From positions 90,539-154,538 of the forward strand of contig DEAA01000021.1 of NCBI GenBank assembly GCA_002346545.1: a DNA stretch of 64,000 nucleotides, written 5' to 3'. How positions within the stretch are numbered: position 1 is the stretch's first letter; each line of letters opens with the position of its first letter. The position numbers were made by a program, and so were the translations under genes. Source of the DNA: Acidobacteria bacterium UBA2994. Lineage in GTDB: Bacteria > Acidobacteriota > Vicinamibacteria > Vicinamibacterales > UBA8438. Below the pieces are notes generated by a model. The model was not told the origin of the DNA, did no database searches, and saw only the letters and a program-made list of their open reading frames with translations. Shown piece by piece: positions 52,000 to 60,894 of this stretch.

Positions 52000-54846
52000 A
52001 TGGCTCACGACCGCATAGACGTGCGCGGAGCGCGCGTCCACAACCTCAAGGGCATCGACGTCAGCTTGCCTCGCGACCAACTGGTGGTCGTGACTGGCCT
52101 GTCCGGGTCTGGTAAGTCGTCGCTGGCCTTCGACACCATCTACGCCGAAGGGCAACGACGGTATGTCGAGTCACTGTCCGCCTACGCGCGCCAGTTCTTG
52201 GAGCAGGTCGAGAAGCCTGATGTCGACCTGATCGACGGCCTCTCACCAGCCATCTCGATCGAACAGAAGACCACCGGCTCGAATCCGCGGTCCACCGTGG
52301 GCACGGTGACCGAGATCTACGATTATTTGCGTCTACTTTTCGCCAACGTTGGCGTGCCGCATTGTCCGGAGTGTGGCCGGCCGGTTGCGCGTCAGACGCT
52401 CGAGCGCATCATCGATATGGTGCTGCACGGGCCGAACGACGAGCGCATCAACGTGCTGGCGCCGGTCGTGCGGGGACGCAAGGGCGAGTTCAAGAAAGAG
52501 CTCGCCGCGCTCCGCGCCAAGGGGTTCACACGAGTGAGGATTGACGGTGAACTGCGGTCGCTTGACGAAGACATCAAGCTGGAGCGTCGCCGCAACCACG
52601 ACGTGGAGGTGCTGGTCGACCGGCTGGTGATCCGAGCAGGGGTCGAGCGCCGGTTGCGTAACGGCATCGAGCTGGCGCTCGACTTGGGCGACGACGTCGT
52701 GATCATCAACACGCTGGATGGTGGCGATCGCCTGTTCTCCCGTCGTCTGGCCTGCGCCCGTTGCGGCATCAGCATGCCTGAGCTCACGCCGCGGATCTTC
52801 TCGTTTAACTCGCCCCAGGGGGCGTGCCGCGAGTGCCAGGGTCTTGGCGCGCTGGACGACTTCGACCCTGACCGCATCGTGCCGGATCGGTCGAAGAGTC
52901 TGCGGGACGGGGCCATTGCTCCCTGGGCCGCCGGTGATGATGCGCTGGTGCGGGAGGCGCTCGACGGTTTGAGCAGCAATTTCGGCATCGACTTGAACAC
53001 GCCGTTTGCCAAGCTGCCGAAGAAGCAACGTCAGCTGCTGCTCTGCGGTCCGCCGGCGCCCAAACGGATCGCCGCTGCCCGGCCCGCCGCCCGGCGACGG
53101 AAGCCAGACCCGTTCGGGACGGACTTCGAAGGGATCCTGCCGAACCTGCGGCGGCGCTACACGGCCGGGAGCTGGTCCGAACAGGAGCTGCTCGAACCGT
53201 TACGGTCGCTGCAGACCTGCCAGAGCTGCAACGGCGAGCGGCTGCGCCCAGAAAGCCGCTCGGTGCGCGTCAAGGGCCGCACCATCGCCGAGTTCGCGCA
53301 CCTGCCGATTCACGAGGCGGCTGCCGCGTTCGCCGAGCTCGAACTGACCGAGCGCGAGGCACTGGTGGCTGAAAAGGTCTTGCGCGAGATCCGGGAGCGG
53401 CTCCGGTTCTTACGAGATGTTGGGGTTGGCTATCTTACCCTGGCGCGGAGCGCCGCCACCTTGTCTGGTGGGGAGGGACAACGGATCCGGCTGGCGACCC
53501 AGATCGGCTCGAATCTGACCGGCGTCCTCTACGTGCTGGACGAACCGTCCGTTGGTCTCCACCCGCGCGACAATCGGTTGCTGCTGGACACCCTCGCTAA
53601 GCTACGCGATCTGGGTAACACCGTGATCGTTGTGGAGCACGACGAGGAGACCATCCGGGCCGCCGATTACTTGGTTGATCTGGGCCCCGGCGCCGGCGAG
53701 CATGGGGGGGAGGTTATCTTCGAGGGGCGGCCGGCCGACCTGCTGTCGGGCAACGGCAACTCTCTGACCGGACAGTATCTGCGTGGCGAGCGGGTGATCC
53801 CGACCCCAACCGTCCGGCGTCCGCATCTCAAGGGTTCGCTCGTGATCAGGGGGGCTTGCGCCAACAACCTCAAGAGCATAGACGTGTCGATCCCGTTGGG
53901 CGTGCTGACCGCCATCACCGGGGTGAGCGGCTCCGGGAAGTCGACGTTGGTGAACGACATCCTGTTCCGGGCCCTGGCGCGTGACCTTCACCGGGCGGCT
54001 CAACCGGCGGGACCGCACAGGAAGATCGAAGGTGGCGACCTGGTCGACAAAGTGATCCAGATCGACCAGTCGGCCATCGGACGGACGCCGCGGTCGAACC
54101 CGGCCACCTACACGGGGCTGTTCACCTTCATTCGGGAGCTGTTTGCGATGCTACCGGACGCGCGCGCGCGCGGCTACAAGCCGGGGCGCTTCTCGTTCAA
54201 TGTGAAGGGCGGCCGCTGCGAGGCGTGCCAGGGCGATGGGGTGAACGCCATCGAGATGCACTTCCTGCCAGACGTCTATGTGACTTGCGACCAGTGCAAG
54301 GGGCGGCGCTACAACCGCGAGACGCTCGAGATCCGCTACCGCGGCGTGTCGATCGCCGACGTGCTCGAGCTGACCGTCGACCAGGCGCTGCCGCTGCTCG
54401 AGAACTTTCCGTCGATTGCCAACAAGCTGCGCACGTTTCAGGAGGTCGGCCTCGGCTATGTCAGCCTCGGGCAGTCGGCCACCACGCTCTCGGGTGGGGA
54501 GGCGCAGCGGGTGAAGCTGGCCAAGGAGCTCTCGCGCCGGAGCACCGGCCGGACGGTCTACATCCTCGATGAGCCGACCACGGGTCTCCACTTCGAAGAC
54601 ACTCGGAAGCTGCTCAACGTCCTCCAGAAGCTGGTCGACCAGGGGAACACCGTGGTGGTCATCGAGCATCAGCTTGACGTGATCAAGAGCGCCGACCACG
54701 TCATCGATATGGGCCCCGGCGGCGGCGATGGCGGGGGGCAGGTGGTGGGCGCCGGGTCTCCGGAAGAGCTGACAACGGTGGCGGATTCTGTGACCGGATC
54801 CTATCTGTCGAACCTGCTCGATTCGGATCGAAATCTGTCCAAATAG
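52000..54846 (+). CDS. uvrA: Excinuclease ABC subunit A
   Basis: This encodes 948 residues, the usual UvrA size. It has two ABC ATPase modules. Module I: Walker [15 protein letters not shown], signature [14 protein letters not shown] and Walker [18 protein letters not shown]. Module [31 protein letters not shown] and [14 protein letters not shown]. Zinc-binding Cys pairs occur at CPECGRP, CARCG...CRECQG, CQSCNG and CEACQG...CDQCKG. UvrA finds bulky DNA lesions and loads UvrB. No Shine-Dalgarno is obvious before ATG 52000. A rho-independent terminator follows. Confidence 0.98.
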   Translation: MAHDRIDVRGARVHNLKGIDVSLPRDQLVVVTGLSGSGKSSLAFDTIYAEGQRRYVESLSAYARQFLEQVEKPDVDLIDGLSPAISIEQKTTGSNPRSTVGTVTEIYDYLRLLFANVGVPHCPECGRPVARQTLERIIDMVLHGPNDERINVLAPVVRGRKGEFKKELAALRAKGFTRVRIDGELRSLDEDIKLERRRNHDVEVLVDRLVIRAGVERRLRNGIELALDLGDDVVIINTLDGGDRLFSRRLACARCGISMPELTPRIFSFNSPQGACRECQGLGALDDFDPDRIVPDRSKSLRDGAIAPWAAGDDALVREALDGLSSNFGIDLNTPFAKLPKKQRQLLLCGPPAPKRIAAARPAARRRKPDPFGTDFEGILPNLRRRYTAGSWSEQELLEPLRSLQTCQSCNGERLRPESRSVRVKGRTIAEFAHLPIHEAAAAFAELELTEREALVAEKVLREIRERLRFLRDVGVGYLTLARSAATLSGGEGQRIRLATQIGSNLTGVLYVLDEPSVGLHPRDNRLLLDTLAKLRDLGNTVIVVEHDEETIRAADYLVDLGPGAGEHGGEVIFEGRPADLLSGNGNSLTGQYLRGERVIPTPTVRRPHLKGSLVIRGACANNLKSIDVSIPLGVLTAITGVSGSGKSTLVNDILFRALARDLHRAAQPAGPHRKIEGGDLVDKVIQIDQSAIGRTPRSNPATYTGLFTFIRELFAMLPDARARGYKPGRFSFNVKGGRCEACQGDGVNAIEMHFLPDVYVTCDQCKGRRYNRETLEIRYRGVSIADVLELTVDQALPLLENFPSIANKLRTFQEVGLGYVSLGQSATTLSGGEAQRVKLAKELSRRSTGRTVYILDEPTTGLHFEDTRKLLNVLQKLVDQGNTVVVIEHQLDVIKSADHVIDMGPGGGDGGGQVVGAGSPEELTTVADSVTGSYLSNLLDSDRNLSK

Positions 54847-54876
54847 CTGACAATAGGGTCGTTATGTGGTACAACA

Positions 54877-54911
54877 GCCACACCTGAGGTGGTTTCAGGC
54901 GTGGCCGTTTT
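54877..54911 (+). terminator. Rho-independent terminator after uvrA
   Basis: GCCACACCTGA (54877-54887) pairs with TCAGGCGTGGC (54895-54905), 11 bp with one mismatch, loop GGTGGTT, followed by CGTTTT (T tract 54908-54911). It lies 31 nt after the uvrA stop. Confidence 0.7.
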
Positions 54912-55012
54912 ACCAGAGTCGACTGTCGCGTCGTGATCTGTCAACCGACAGAAAAGTCATAAGCCCTTAGATGTTAGCTACTTACGACAAGTTTCCAGTG
55001 GGAAGGAAAGCG

Positions 55013-55090
55013 ATGTCAGTCTTGCTTCGTCCTCGGAGACCATGGGTGCAACTGCACCACCAGCTTGGGGGTAAGCCGGACCGTGACTGA
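55013..55090 (+). CDS. Possible 25-residue leader ORF overlapping lpxC
   Basis: ATG 55013 is preceded by GGAAGGAAAG, one of the best Shine-Dalgarno sites in the window, whereas lpxC itself has a poor one. It encodes MSVLLRPRRPWVQLHHQLGG plus five residues, and its TGA (55088-55090) lies 8 bp inside the lpxC frame that starts at GTG 55083. This layout suits translational coupling or control of lpxC. No conservation data are available. Confidence 0.4.
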   Translation: MSVLLRPRRPWVQLHHQLGGKPDRD

Positions 55091-55994
55091 CGCGCAGCAT
55101 ACAATTCGTCGATCTGTCTCCTGTTCAGGCATTGGCTTGCACTCGGGACAAAAGGTGACTTTATCGCTGAAACCGGCCCGTGCCGGTTCCGGTATCCGGT
55201 TCCGGCGAGCGGACCTCGGCGGCGTTGAGATTCCCGCCACGGTCGACAACGTCGATCGGCTGCACTATGCCACCGGGCTCTCCCGTGACGCCGGGACGGT
55301 CGAGACCGTCGAGCATCTGCTGGCGGCGCTGGTTAGCCTGGGCGTCGACAACGTCATCGTCGAGCTGAACCAGGCCGAGGTGCCCATCATGGACGGGAGT
55401 GCGGCGTCGTTCGTGTATCTCGTCCACGAAGCTGGGTTCAAGCGGCTGGCGCAGCCGCGTTCGTATCTGAAGGTGCTGCGGCCCGTCTCCCTGTCTCTCG
55501 GCGACAAGCGGATTTCCTTGTATCCCTCGGACCACTTCAAGGTGACCTATAGCATCAGTTTCGACCATCCGCTGTTGCGTCACATGACCCACTCGCTCCG
55601 GGTGACCGCCGAGAGCTTCGTCGATCAGATCGCGCCCGCCCGCACCTTCGGCTTCCTCAAAGAAGTGGAGATGATGCGGCAGAAGGGGCTGGCCCTGGGC
55701 GGCTCGCTCGACAACGCGGTGGTGCTGGGTGAGACAGGCGTGCTCAACAACTCACTGCGTTTCGAAGACGAGTTCGTCCGGCACAAGATTCTCGATGTGA
55801 TCGGTGATCTCGCGCTTGTGGGTCACCCGGTCGTTGGCCACCTCGTGGCCCATCGAGGTGGGCACGAGCTGCATGCCGCCTTTGCGAAGAAGCTGCTCAA
55901 GGAGACCGGCGCCTGGGAGATCGTCGAGGCTGGTCTCGTCGAACCGGCGGCCGCCAACGTGGTGGCCAAGACCCCGGCTCCGGTGCCGAACTAG
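55083..55994 (+). CDS. lpxC: UDP-3-O-acyl-N-acetylglucosamine deacetylase
   Basis: About 303 residues from GTG 55083; TTG 55065 is an alternative. LpxC performs the first committed step of lipid A synthesis. The zinc site is visible: His in TVEHLLAALVSLGVDN, and His/Asp in VRHKILDVIGDLALVG. Also present are GIGLHSGQKVTLSLKPA, PARTFGFLKEVE, GSLDNAVVLGE and the catalytic GHLVAHRGGHELH. Lipopolysaccharide is therefore expected in this organism. Its usual cell-division neighbours are absent. Confidence 0.97.
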   Translation: MTDAQHTIRRSVSCSGIGLHSGQKVTLSLKPARAGSGIRFRRADLGGVEIPATVDNVDRLHYATGLSRDAGTVETVEHLLAALVSLGVDNVIVELNQAEVPIMDGSAASFVYLVHEAGFKRLAQPRSYLKVLRPVSLSLGDKRISLYPSDHFKVTYSISFDHPLLRHMTHSLRVTAESFVDQIAPARTFGFLKEVEMMRQKGLALGGSLDNAVVLGETGVLNNSLRFEDEFVRHKILDVIGDLALVGHPVVGHLVAHRGGHELHAAFAKKLLKETGAWEIVEAGLVEPAAANVVAKTPAPVPN

Positions 55995-56020
55995 CCCCTC
56001 CCTGTTTCAGCCTTGGGGCG

Positions 56021-56421
56021 TCACCAAACCAGTACTGGCAAGCTGGTCGTTGGCGACCCGCGGTCCTCGAACCGGTCGATTCCCTCACTCACAAGATCGA
56101 ACTTCATCCGATACAGGCCTCGGTTGGTTGGCAGGGGTATCTCGATCTCAATCTCGCTGATCTGACCCGGTTCGAGCATCACTGGCAGCCGGGCGCGCGC
56201 GTGGTCGCGGTTGGTGACCTGTCCGTCGGCGGCGCAGAGCTGCGCGTCCAGTCGGACCAGGCGGCGGACGTAGCAGGCCTGGGCTGGGAAAGCGCGGGTG
56301 GAAAGGTTACGGACACGGGTCCTCAGGCGCAGCTGAGCGCCAGCGTCTCCCAGGGCCAGGAGCAGCCGAAACGGGTTGCTAGATGGTTCAGTGACATGTC
56401 GTGGGGACCGACTGGGCGGGA
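56021..56421 (-). pseudogene. Orphan beta-rich domain frame, no start codon
   Basis: The minus-strand frame ending at TGA 56021-56023 is open for over 130 codons with strongly coding composition. It reads FRLLLALGDAGAQLRLRTRV, then RARLPVMLEPGQISEIEIE, then RGLYRMKFDLVSEGIDRF and DRGSPTTSLPVLVW. The last part resembles the C-terminal immunoglobulin-like domain found after some glycosyltransferases and methyltransferases. The frame has no ATG, GTG or TTG before an internal GTG at about 56190. It begins inside the 89-residue gene. A nearby ATG (56397) is one base out of frame, so a frameshifted or truncated gene is likely. Confidence 0.5.
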
Positions 56422-56691
56422 TTAGCTCGGCTTGGTGAGCTTTCGCATGTAGGCGCCGAGCCGTTCGTTCTCGTAGGTTACGGTGTTCAGGAACAGGCTT
56501 TCCACCAGGTAGGCGCGGCGTTCGTCCTCGGACATCTGGTCCAGGATCTCGTTGATCTCCCGGATGGTGTCTTCGAAGGTTCGGTCCAGCGCATACCGCG
56601 TGTTTAGCTCCCTATAGAGCGTTTCCAGCAGGCTGAGGAGGTCCCCGTCAAGCGAGAACTCAGCGCCGCTCTTCGTGGTGATGGTGCGCAT
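56422..56691 (-). CDS. Conserved-looking 89-residue protein, unknown
   Basis: Highly acidic helical protein: SGAEFSLDGDLLSLLETLYR, then DTIREINEILDQMSEDERRA and LNTVTYENERLGAYMRKL. No signal, membrane segment or Cys. It starts 2 bp after the STAS gene, so it belongs to the ECF sigma-STAS operon and may be a regulator or partner of one of them. I recognise no family. Confidence 0.75.
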   Translation of the reverse strand: MRTITTKSGAEFSLDGDLLSLLETLYRELNTRYALDRTFEDTIREINEILDQMSEDERRAYLVESLFLNTVTYENERLGAYMRKLTKPS

Positions 56692-56693
56692 GG

Positions 56694-57035
56694 CTACTCC
56701 CTAAAGGTATCGAGGGCGCCCTGCTCGTCGGCGTGTACCTCGATGAACTGCTGAGCGCCCGTCATGGTCAGCATCGTCTCTACCCGCTTCTGGATCCCCG
56801 ACAGCTTCAAGGTGCCGCCGGCCGCCGCGGTTTGCCTGTAGAGATCCATCAGACATCCGATCGACGCGCTGTCGACGTAGACCACCGGTGAGAGGTCGAT
56901 GAGCACCTTCTGCTGCCCGTTCTTGATTAGCGTCGTGACCGCGCCGGAAAATTCGGACAGCAGTGGATACATCAGCCGGGTTTCCCCGACGCGGACGATG
57001 GCCACGCCGTCATTGTGATCTGTGGTCAGGTTCAT
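56694..57035 (-). CDS. STAS-domain anti-sigma factor antagonist
   Basis: About 113 residues from ATG 57035, with AGGAGTGAAGGA upstream. The STAS fold shows DGVAIVRVGETR, QKVLIDLSPVVYVDSASIG (the Ser in DSASIG is the phosphorylation position) and GGTLKLSGIQKRVETML. Such proteins release sigma factors by binding an anti-sigma kinase. No anti-sigma kinase is in the window. It lies 4 nt downstream of the ECF sigma factor gene. Confidence 0.92.
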   Translation of the reverse strand: MNLTTDHNDGVAIVRVGETRLMYPLLSEFSGAVTTLIKNGQQKVLIDLSPVVYVDSASIGCLMDLYRQTAAAGGTLKLSGIQKRVETMLTMTGAQQFIEVHADEQGALDTFRE

Positions 57036-57039
57036 TCCT

Positions 57040-57651
57040 TCACTCCTGTGATCCCGCGCTCGCTCTCTGCTCGGCCATGAGCTTGCGGATCTGGCGCACG
57101 AGCTCCTTGCGCCCACGGTTGATCCTGGACTTCACCGTGCCTTCCGGCAACTCGAGCCTGGTGGCGATCTCCTGATACGACAGTTCCTTGATGTCGCGCA
57201 GCATGACGGCCGTGCGCAGCGCGTCTGTCAGCTGGGCCAGGGCGTGATGCAGCATGTCGCGGCGGTCGCCCCGCTCGAGGGTGACCAGCGCATCTGGTTC
57301 GTTGCTGGCGGTCGAGATGTCGCCCGCGTCGACGTTCCGGTCCACGAACTCACGCTCCTTGCGAACACTCCGGTAGTGATCGATGCAGAGGTTGCGGCTG
57401 ACGCTGATCAGCCAGGTCTGGAAGTTGGCGCGGCGGTCGAAGGTGTCGAGAGCCTTGAAGATCCTCAGGAAGATCTCCTGAGTCAGATCCTCTGCCAGTT
57501 CGTGGCGACCCACGAACTTGTACGCCACGTTGAAGACCTTGCGCCGGTACTTCTGGACGATTTGGTCCCAGGCGGCCTGGTCGCCCTGCAGGCACCCGTC
57601 GATCAGTTGTTCGGTCGCTTCCGGAGACTGGCGCGCTGAACCGGCAAGCAT
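57040..57651 (-). CDS. ECF-family RNA polymerase sigma factor
   Basis: About 203 residues from ATG 57651; an upstream extension of the frame is not protein-like. Region 2 (VQKYRRKVFNVAYKFVGRHE, EDLTQEIFLRIFKAL, FQTWLISVSRNLCIDHYRSV) and region 4 (LPEGTVKSRINRGRKELVRQ) are both clear, so it is an RpoE/SigW-type sigma factor. A linker of 30 residues connects them. It heads an operon with a STAS antagonist and the 89-residue gene, close to lpxC, which hints at an envelope response. No membrane anti-sigma is adjacent. Confidence 0.94.
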   Translation of the reverse strand: MLAGSARQSPEATEQLIDGCLQGDQAAWDQIVQKYRRKVFNVAYKFVGRHELAEDLTQEIFLRIFKALDTFDRRANFQTWLISVSRNLCIDHYRSVRKEREFVDRNVDAGDISTASNEPDALVTLERGDRRDMLHHALAQLTDALRTAVMLRDIKELSYQEIATRLELPEGTVKSRINRGRKELVRQIRKLMAEQRASAGSQE

Positions 57652-57725
57652 GGTGTGGCGGAGGACGGGGAACCGAGCCCCATTCTGCTGCCGGCCCGAA
57701 GTGGAGTCAATCCGACGTACGGCTT

Positions 57726-57753
57726 TGTGTCGTTCCGACGGCGGGACTACAAT
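57726..57753 (+). promoter_or_regulatory. Predicted promoter for lysA
   Basis: TTGTGT (57726-57731) and TACAAT (57748-57753) with a 16-bp spacer. TACAAT ends 9 nt before ATG 57763, so the leader would be only about 2-3 nt. Confidence 0.5.
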
Positions 57754-57762
57754 GCCGGGTTC

Positions 57763-59007
57763 ATGCGTGGATTCGACCGGGAAGGCGCGGTCCTGTCGTG
57801 TGACGGCATCTCTCTGGCCACTATCGCCGAGGCTGTCGGAACTCCCTGCTACGTCTACAGCGGGGTGATGATCCGCGACCGGATCCAGCAGCTGGTGGCG
57901 GGCTTCGGCGACTATCCGCACGCCGTGCACTACGCGCTCAAAGCGAATTCGAGCCTGGCCGTGCTCCGCGTGGTCCGTGAGGCTGGAGGCCTCGCTGACG
58001 CGAACTCTGGGGGCGAGATCGAGGTGGCGCGCCGCGCCGGCTACGCTCCCGAGGACATCGTCTTCACCGGCGTGGGGAAGACCCCGGCCGAGCTCGACCA
58101 GGCAGTGGCACTCGGGGTGAAGACGATCAACGCCGAGTCGGCCGGTGAGCTGGAGCGGGTGGCCGGGGCGGCCCGCCAGCTTGGCGTGAGCGCGCGTGTC
58201 GCTCTCCGGGTCAACCCTGACATTGCCGCCGACAGCCATCCGCACATCTCGACCGGATTGAGCAGGCACAAGTTCGGAGTGCCGCTGGCCGATGCGCGCG
58301 AGATCCTGCGCACTGCGGCCCGTTGGTCCGAGCTTCGCGTGGTAGGGCTGCATGTGCACGTTGGCTCGCAGATGCTCGGTCTTGACCCGGTTCGCCAGGC
58401 CACCGACAAGGTGCTCGCACTGACCAGCGAGCTGGCCGACGATGGTATCCAGCTTGAGCATCTCGATCTGGGCGGGGGCTTGGGTATCCAGTACAACGAC
58501 GAGGTGGCGCCCTCACCGGCCGACTACGCGGCCGTGCTGGTCGACCTAGTCAGCGACTCGGGCCTGAGCATCGTCATCGAGCCGGGGCGAGCCGTGGTGG
58601 GCGCCGCAGGCGTGCTGGTCGCGTCGGTGGTCGACGTCAAGCCGCGCCCAGACGGGAAGTTATTCGTGGTGCTCGACGCCGGCATGAGCGAACTACTTCG
58701 CCCGGCGCTCTACGGGGCCTATCACTGTGTGCGGCCGGTGCTGCCGGGGGACGGCGAAGCGATCACGTGTGACGTAGTGGGACCGATCTGCGAGACCTCG
58801 GATCTGTTTGGCGCCGACCGTGAGCTGCCCCGGCCAGAGGTGGGCGATTTGATGGCCGTGCTCGATGCTGGCGCCTACGGGTCGGCCATGGCGAACAACT
58901 ACAACCGGCACCCCTTGCCGGCGGAAGTTATGGTGGACGGCGGCGAGTGGCGTCTGTCGCGTCGACGGCAGACCATCGACGACCAGCTGTCCTTCGAAGA
59001 AGGGTAG
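57763..59007 (+). CDS. lysA: Diaminopimelate decarboxylase
   Basis: About 414 residues from ATG 57763, which begins the conserved MRGFDREGAVLSCDG. PLP-dependent group-IV decarboxylase: the PLP Lys in HAVHYALKANSS, the HVGSQ phosphate-loop segment LHVHVGSQM, the GGGLG motif LDLGGGLGIQY, catalytic Cys in DVVGPICETSD and DAGAYGSAMANNYN. It makes L-lysine from meso-diaminopimelate. It overlaps nothing; tmk follows 10 bp downstream. Upstream, the ECF sigma factor diverges. Confidence 0.96.
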   Translation: MRGFDREGAVLSCDGISLATIAEAVGTPCYVYSGVMIRDRIQQLVAGFGDYPHAVHYALKANSSLAVLRVVREAGGLADANSGGEIEVARRAGYAPEDIVFTGVGKTPAELDQAVALGVKTINAESAGELERVAGAARQLGVSARVALRVNPDIAADSHPHISTGLSRHKFGVPLADAREILRTAARWSELRVVGLHVHVGSQMLGLDPVRQATDKVLALTSELADDGIQLEHLDLGGGLGIQYNDEVAPSPADYAAVLVDLVSDSGLSIVIEPGRAVVGAAGVLVASVVDVKPRPDGKLFVVLDAGMSELLRPALYGAYHCVRPVLPGDGEAITCDVVGPICETSDLFGADRELPRPEVGDLMAVLDAGAYGSAMANNYNRHPLPAEVMVDGGEWRLSRRRQTIDDQLSFEEG

Positions 59008-59017
59008 TGGCACGCAG

Positions 59018-59602
59018 ATGTTGATTGCGATCGAGGGACTGGATCAGAGTGGGAAGGAGACCCAGGCGCAGCGCTTGCGTGACGGCCTGCGTGAAGGGGG
59101 CACCCGGTCGCGGCTGGTCTCGTTCCCTGATTATGGCACCTCGATTGGCGAGGAGATCGCGCGGGCGCTCCAGGGGGAACGTGACTACGAGTCCGAGGTG
59201 ATGCAGCTGCTCTACATCGCCAACCGCTACGAGCGAAAGGGCGACCTGATTCGCTGGCTCGATGGCGGGCTGGTGGTGGTGTGCGACCGCTACATGGCGT
59301 CGAGCATCGCCTATGGCGAGGCTCAGGGTCTAGATGTAGGGTGGTTGACTGAAGCGCAACGCTTCTTGCCGGCTCCAGAGCTGACAATTCTCCTCGATAT
59401 TGATCCGGCGCTAGCGGTCGAACGGAAGGTCACCGGACGCGACCGCTACGAACAGGACCTCGAGTTGTTGGGCCGGGTGCGGGAGAGTTATCTCCGGCAG
59501 GCCGCTCAGTCCGACTGGTTGCGTGTGGACGGTCAGGGCTCGAAGGAAGACGTGGCGGCCGGGGTCATGGCCGCCGTGAGCACAAGACTTTCGTCAGCGT
59601 AA
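59018..59602 (+). CDS. tmk: Thymidylate kinase
   Basis: About 194 residues from ATG 59018. Nucleotide kinase with P-loop EGLDQSGKETQAQRL (most bacteria have DGSGKTT, so Thr is replaced by Glu) and the DR(Y/H) motif VVVCDRYMASSIAYGEAQGL. It phosphorylates dTMP to dTDP. The P-loop form is like that of the divergent bacterial/eukaryote-like branch. No strong Shine-Dalgarno is seen; translation may be coupled to lysA. Confidence 0.93.
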   Translation: MLIAIEGLDQSGKETQAQRLRDGLREGGTRSRLVSFPDYGTSIGEEIARALQGERDYESEVMQLLYIANRYERKGDLIRWLDGGLVVVCDRYMASSIAYGEAQGLDVGWLTEAQRFLPAPELTILLDIDPALAVERKVTGRDRYEQDLELLGRVRESYLRQAAQSDWLRVDGQGSKEDVAAGVMAAVSTRLSSA

Positions 59603-59815
59603 GCACCAGCAGTCCCGCCTCGCTGCGGCCCGAAGCGCCAGGGGCAGGCCCCGAGCGTGGTCCCGGTCGTCAGCATGTCGTCCACTAGCACGACACGAGC
59701 TCCACCGAGTCGCTGCCGCTCTTAGCCGGAGCGTACCGCGCCCTTGAACGTTTCGACGCTGATTCTGTTGCGAGCCAAGGCGACCGCCCGGTTGCGCCCG
59801 CACGTTCGCCGGCGC
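59603..59815 (-). pseudogene. Decayed comF-like phosphoribosyltransferase
   Basis: Fragments of ComF appear in different minus-strand frames. Around 59653-59700 one frame reads GARVVLVDDMLTTGTTLGAC, which is the PRPP-binding motif of ComF. The adjacent segment, in another frame, reads LGSQQNQRRNVQGRGTLRL, the region that precedes that motif. After the motif the ALRA and LLVLTLTK pieces occur in other frames. At least two frameshifts and no full-length frame show a gene in decay. Other competence genes are not nearby. Confidence 0.6.
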
Positions 59816-59863
59816 CTGGCGTGGCGGTCAGCACGGGGTCTTAGAAGGGTGGTGAGGCTGGGG

Positions 59864-60235
59864 CTAGACGTCGACCTCGCGGGAGTTCCCCCAGAGACGC
59901 TCAAGCGCATAGAAGCTGCGGGTCTCGGGAGTGAACACATGGACGATGAAGTCGAAACAGTCGATCAGTACCCAGTCGGCGGTGGTTTGCCCCTCGATAT
60001 GCGCTGGGCGCCGGTCCAGTATTTTCAGCGTCTCAAGGATGCCGTCGGTGATTGCCTTCACCTGCCTGGTGCTGCGGCCCGAGCAGATCAGGAAGTAGTC
60101 GGTGAAGGCGCCAGATTCTCGCAGATCGAGGAGAGTGAGTGCTTCCGCCTTCTTGTCACGCATTGCCTCGACCACGTCGTCGAGTGGCTCTGGCAGCGTG
60201 CTCTCGTCAAGCGCGGGTGTCTCGGGTTCTGTCAT
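59864..60235 (-). CDS. rsfS: Ribosomal silencing factor RsfS
   Basis: This encodes 123 residues. RsfS binds ribosomal protein uL14 and blocks subunit joining in poor nutrition. The Iojap domain is seen from LDDVVEAMRDKKAEALTLLD through GAFTDYFLICSGRSTRQVK, GQTTADWVLIDCFDFIVHVF to YALERLWGN. It follows nadD with 5 bp between, and forms an operon with obgE and nadD. Confidence 0.96.
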   Translation of the reverse strand: MTEPETPALDESTLPEPLDDVVEAMRDKKAEALTLLDLRESGAFTDYFLICSGRSTRQVKAITDGILETLKILDRRPAHIEGQTTADWVLIDCFDFIVHVFTPETRSFYALERLWGNSREVDV

Positions 60236-60240
60236 GCAAG

Positions 60241-60894
60241 CTACTCGCCGCTAGGGGCACGATAGAGACCATGGGTGCTGATGTAGGCCGCGACCGGCTC
60301 GGGCACCAGGTCATCGACCGATTGTCCCGCCTGCAGCCGAACACGGATGGCCGTCGATGAGATGGCCGGCGTTTCGGCGTCGAGCAGATGAATGGCCAGT
60401 GCGGGGGCATGCACAGGTGTGGCGACCCTCATTCGGGTGGCTAGCGTCGGCAGGCGTCGGCGCAGTGCGTCCACCGGGTGGCCGGGTCGCGAGACCACGG
60501 CGAAGTGCGCGCGGTCGAAGACGGCCGGATAGTCGTGCCACGTGGCGATGTCTGCGAAGGCGTCGGCGCCCACGATGAAGAATAACCGCGTCGGCTGATG
60601 CCCGGCCTCAGCCAGCTTTCCGAGTGTCACCGAGGTGTACGACGGTTCGGCCGACCGTATTTCGGCGTCCTCAACGTCGAGCCAAGACACCGTCTCCGCC
60701 GTAAGCCGCGTCATCTCCAGCCGGTCGGTATCGGCGGCTCGTGCCAGCGCGGCCCGATGGGGTGACGGTCCAGACGGTAACAGCAGAACCCGGTCGAGCG
60801 CCAGTTCGCGCCGCGCCAGCGCGGCCGTGGCTATATGGCCGAGATGGACCGGATCGAACCGTCCCCCTAGGATGCCGGTGCGTTCCGAGGTCAT
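60241..60894 (-). CDS. nadD: Nicotinate-nucleotide adenylyltransferase
   Basis: This encodes 217 residues. It makes deamido-NAD from nicotinate mononucleotide and ATP. The nucleotidyltransferase motif GILGGRFDPVHLGHI (consensus GGTFDPIHxGH), LLPSGPSPHR, FIVGADAFADIATWHDY and the C-terminal ISSTAIR are present. Its start overlaps the obgE stop by 4 bp, so translation is coupled. Confidence 0.96.
   Translation of the reverse strand: MTSERTGILGGRFDPVHLGHIATAALARRELALDRVLLLPSGPSPHRAALARAADTDRLEMTRLTAETVSWLDVEDAEIRSAEPSYTSVTLGKLAEAGHQPTRLFFIVGADAFADIATWHDYPAVFDRAHFAVVSRPGHPVDALRRRLPTLATRMRVATPVHAPALAIHLLDAETPAISSTAIRVRLQAGQSVDDLVPEPVAAYISTHGLYRAPSGE

Noticed and set aside
57652..58461. N-terminal extension of the sigma factor frame
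   Set aside because: The extra 270 residues are antisense to lysA and not protein-like; the ECF domain starts at 57651.
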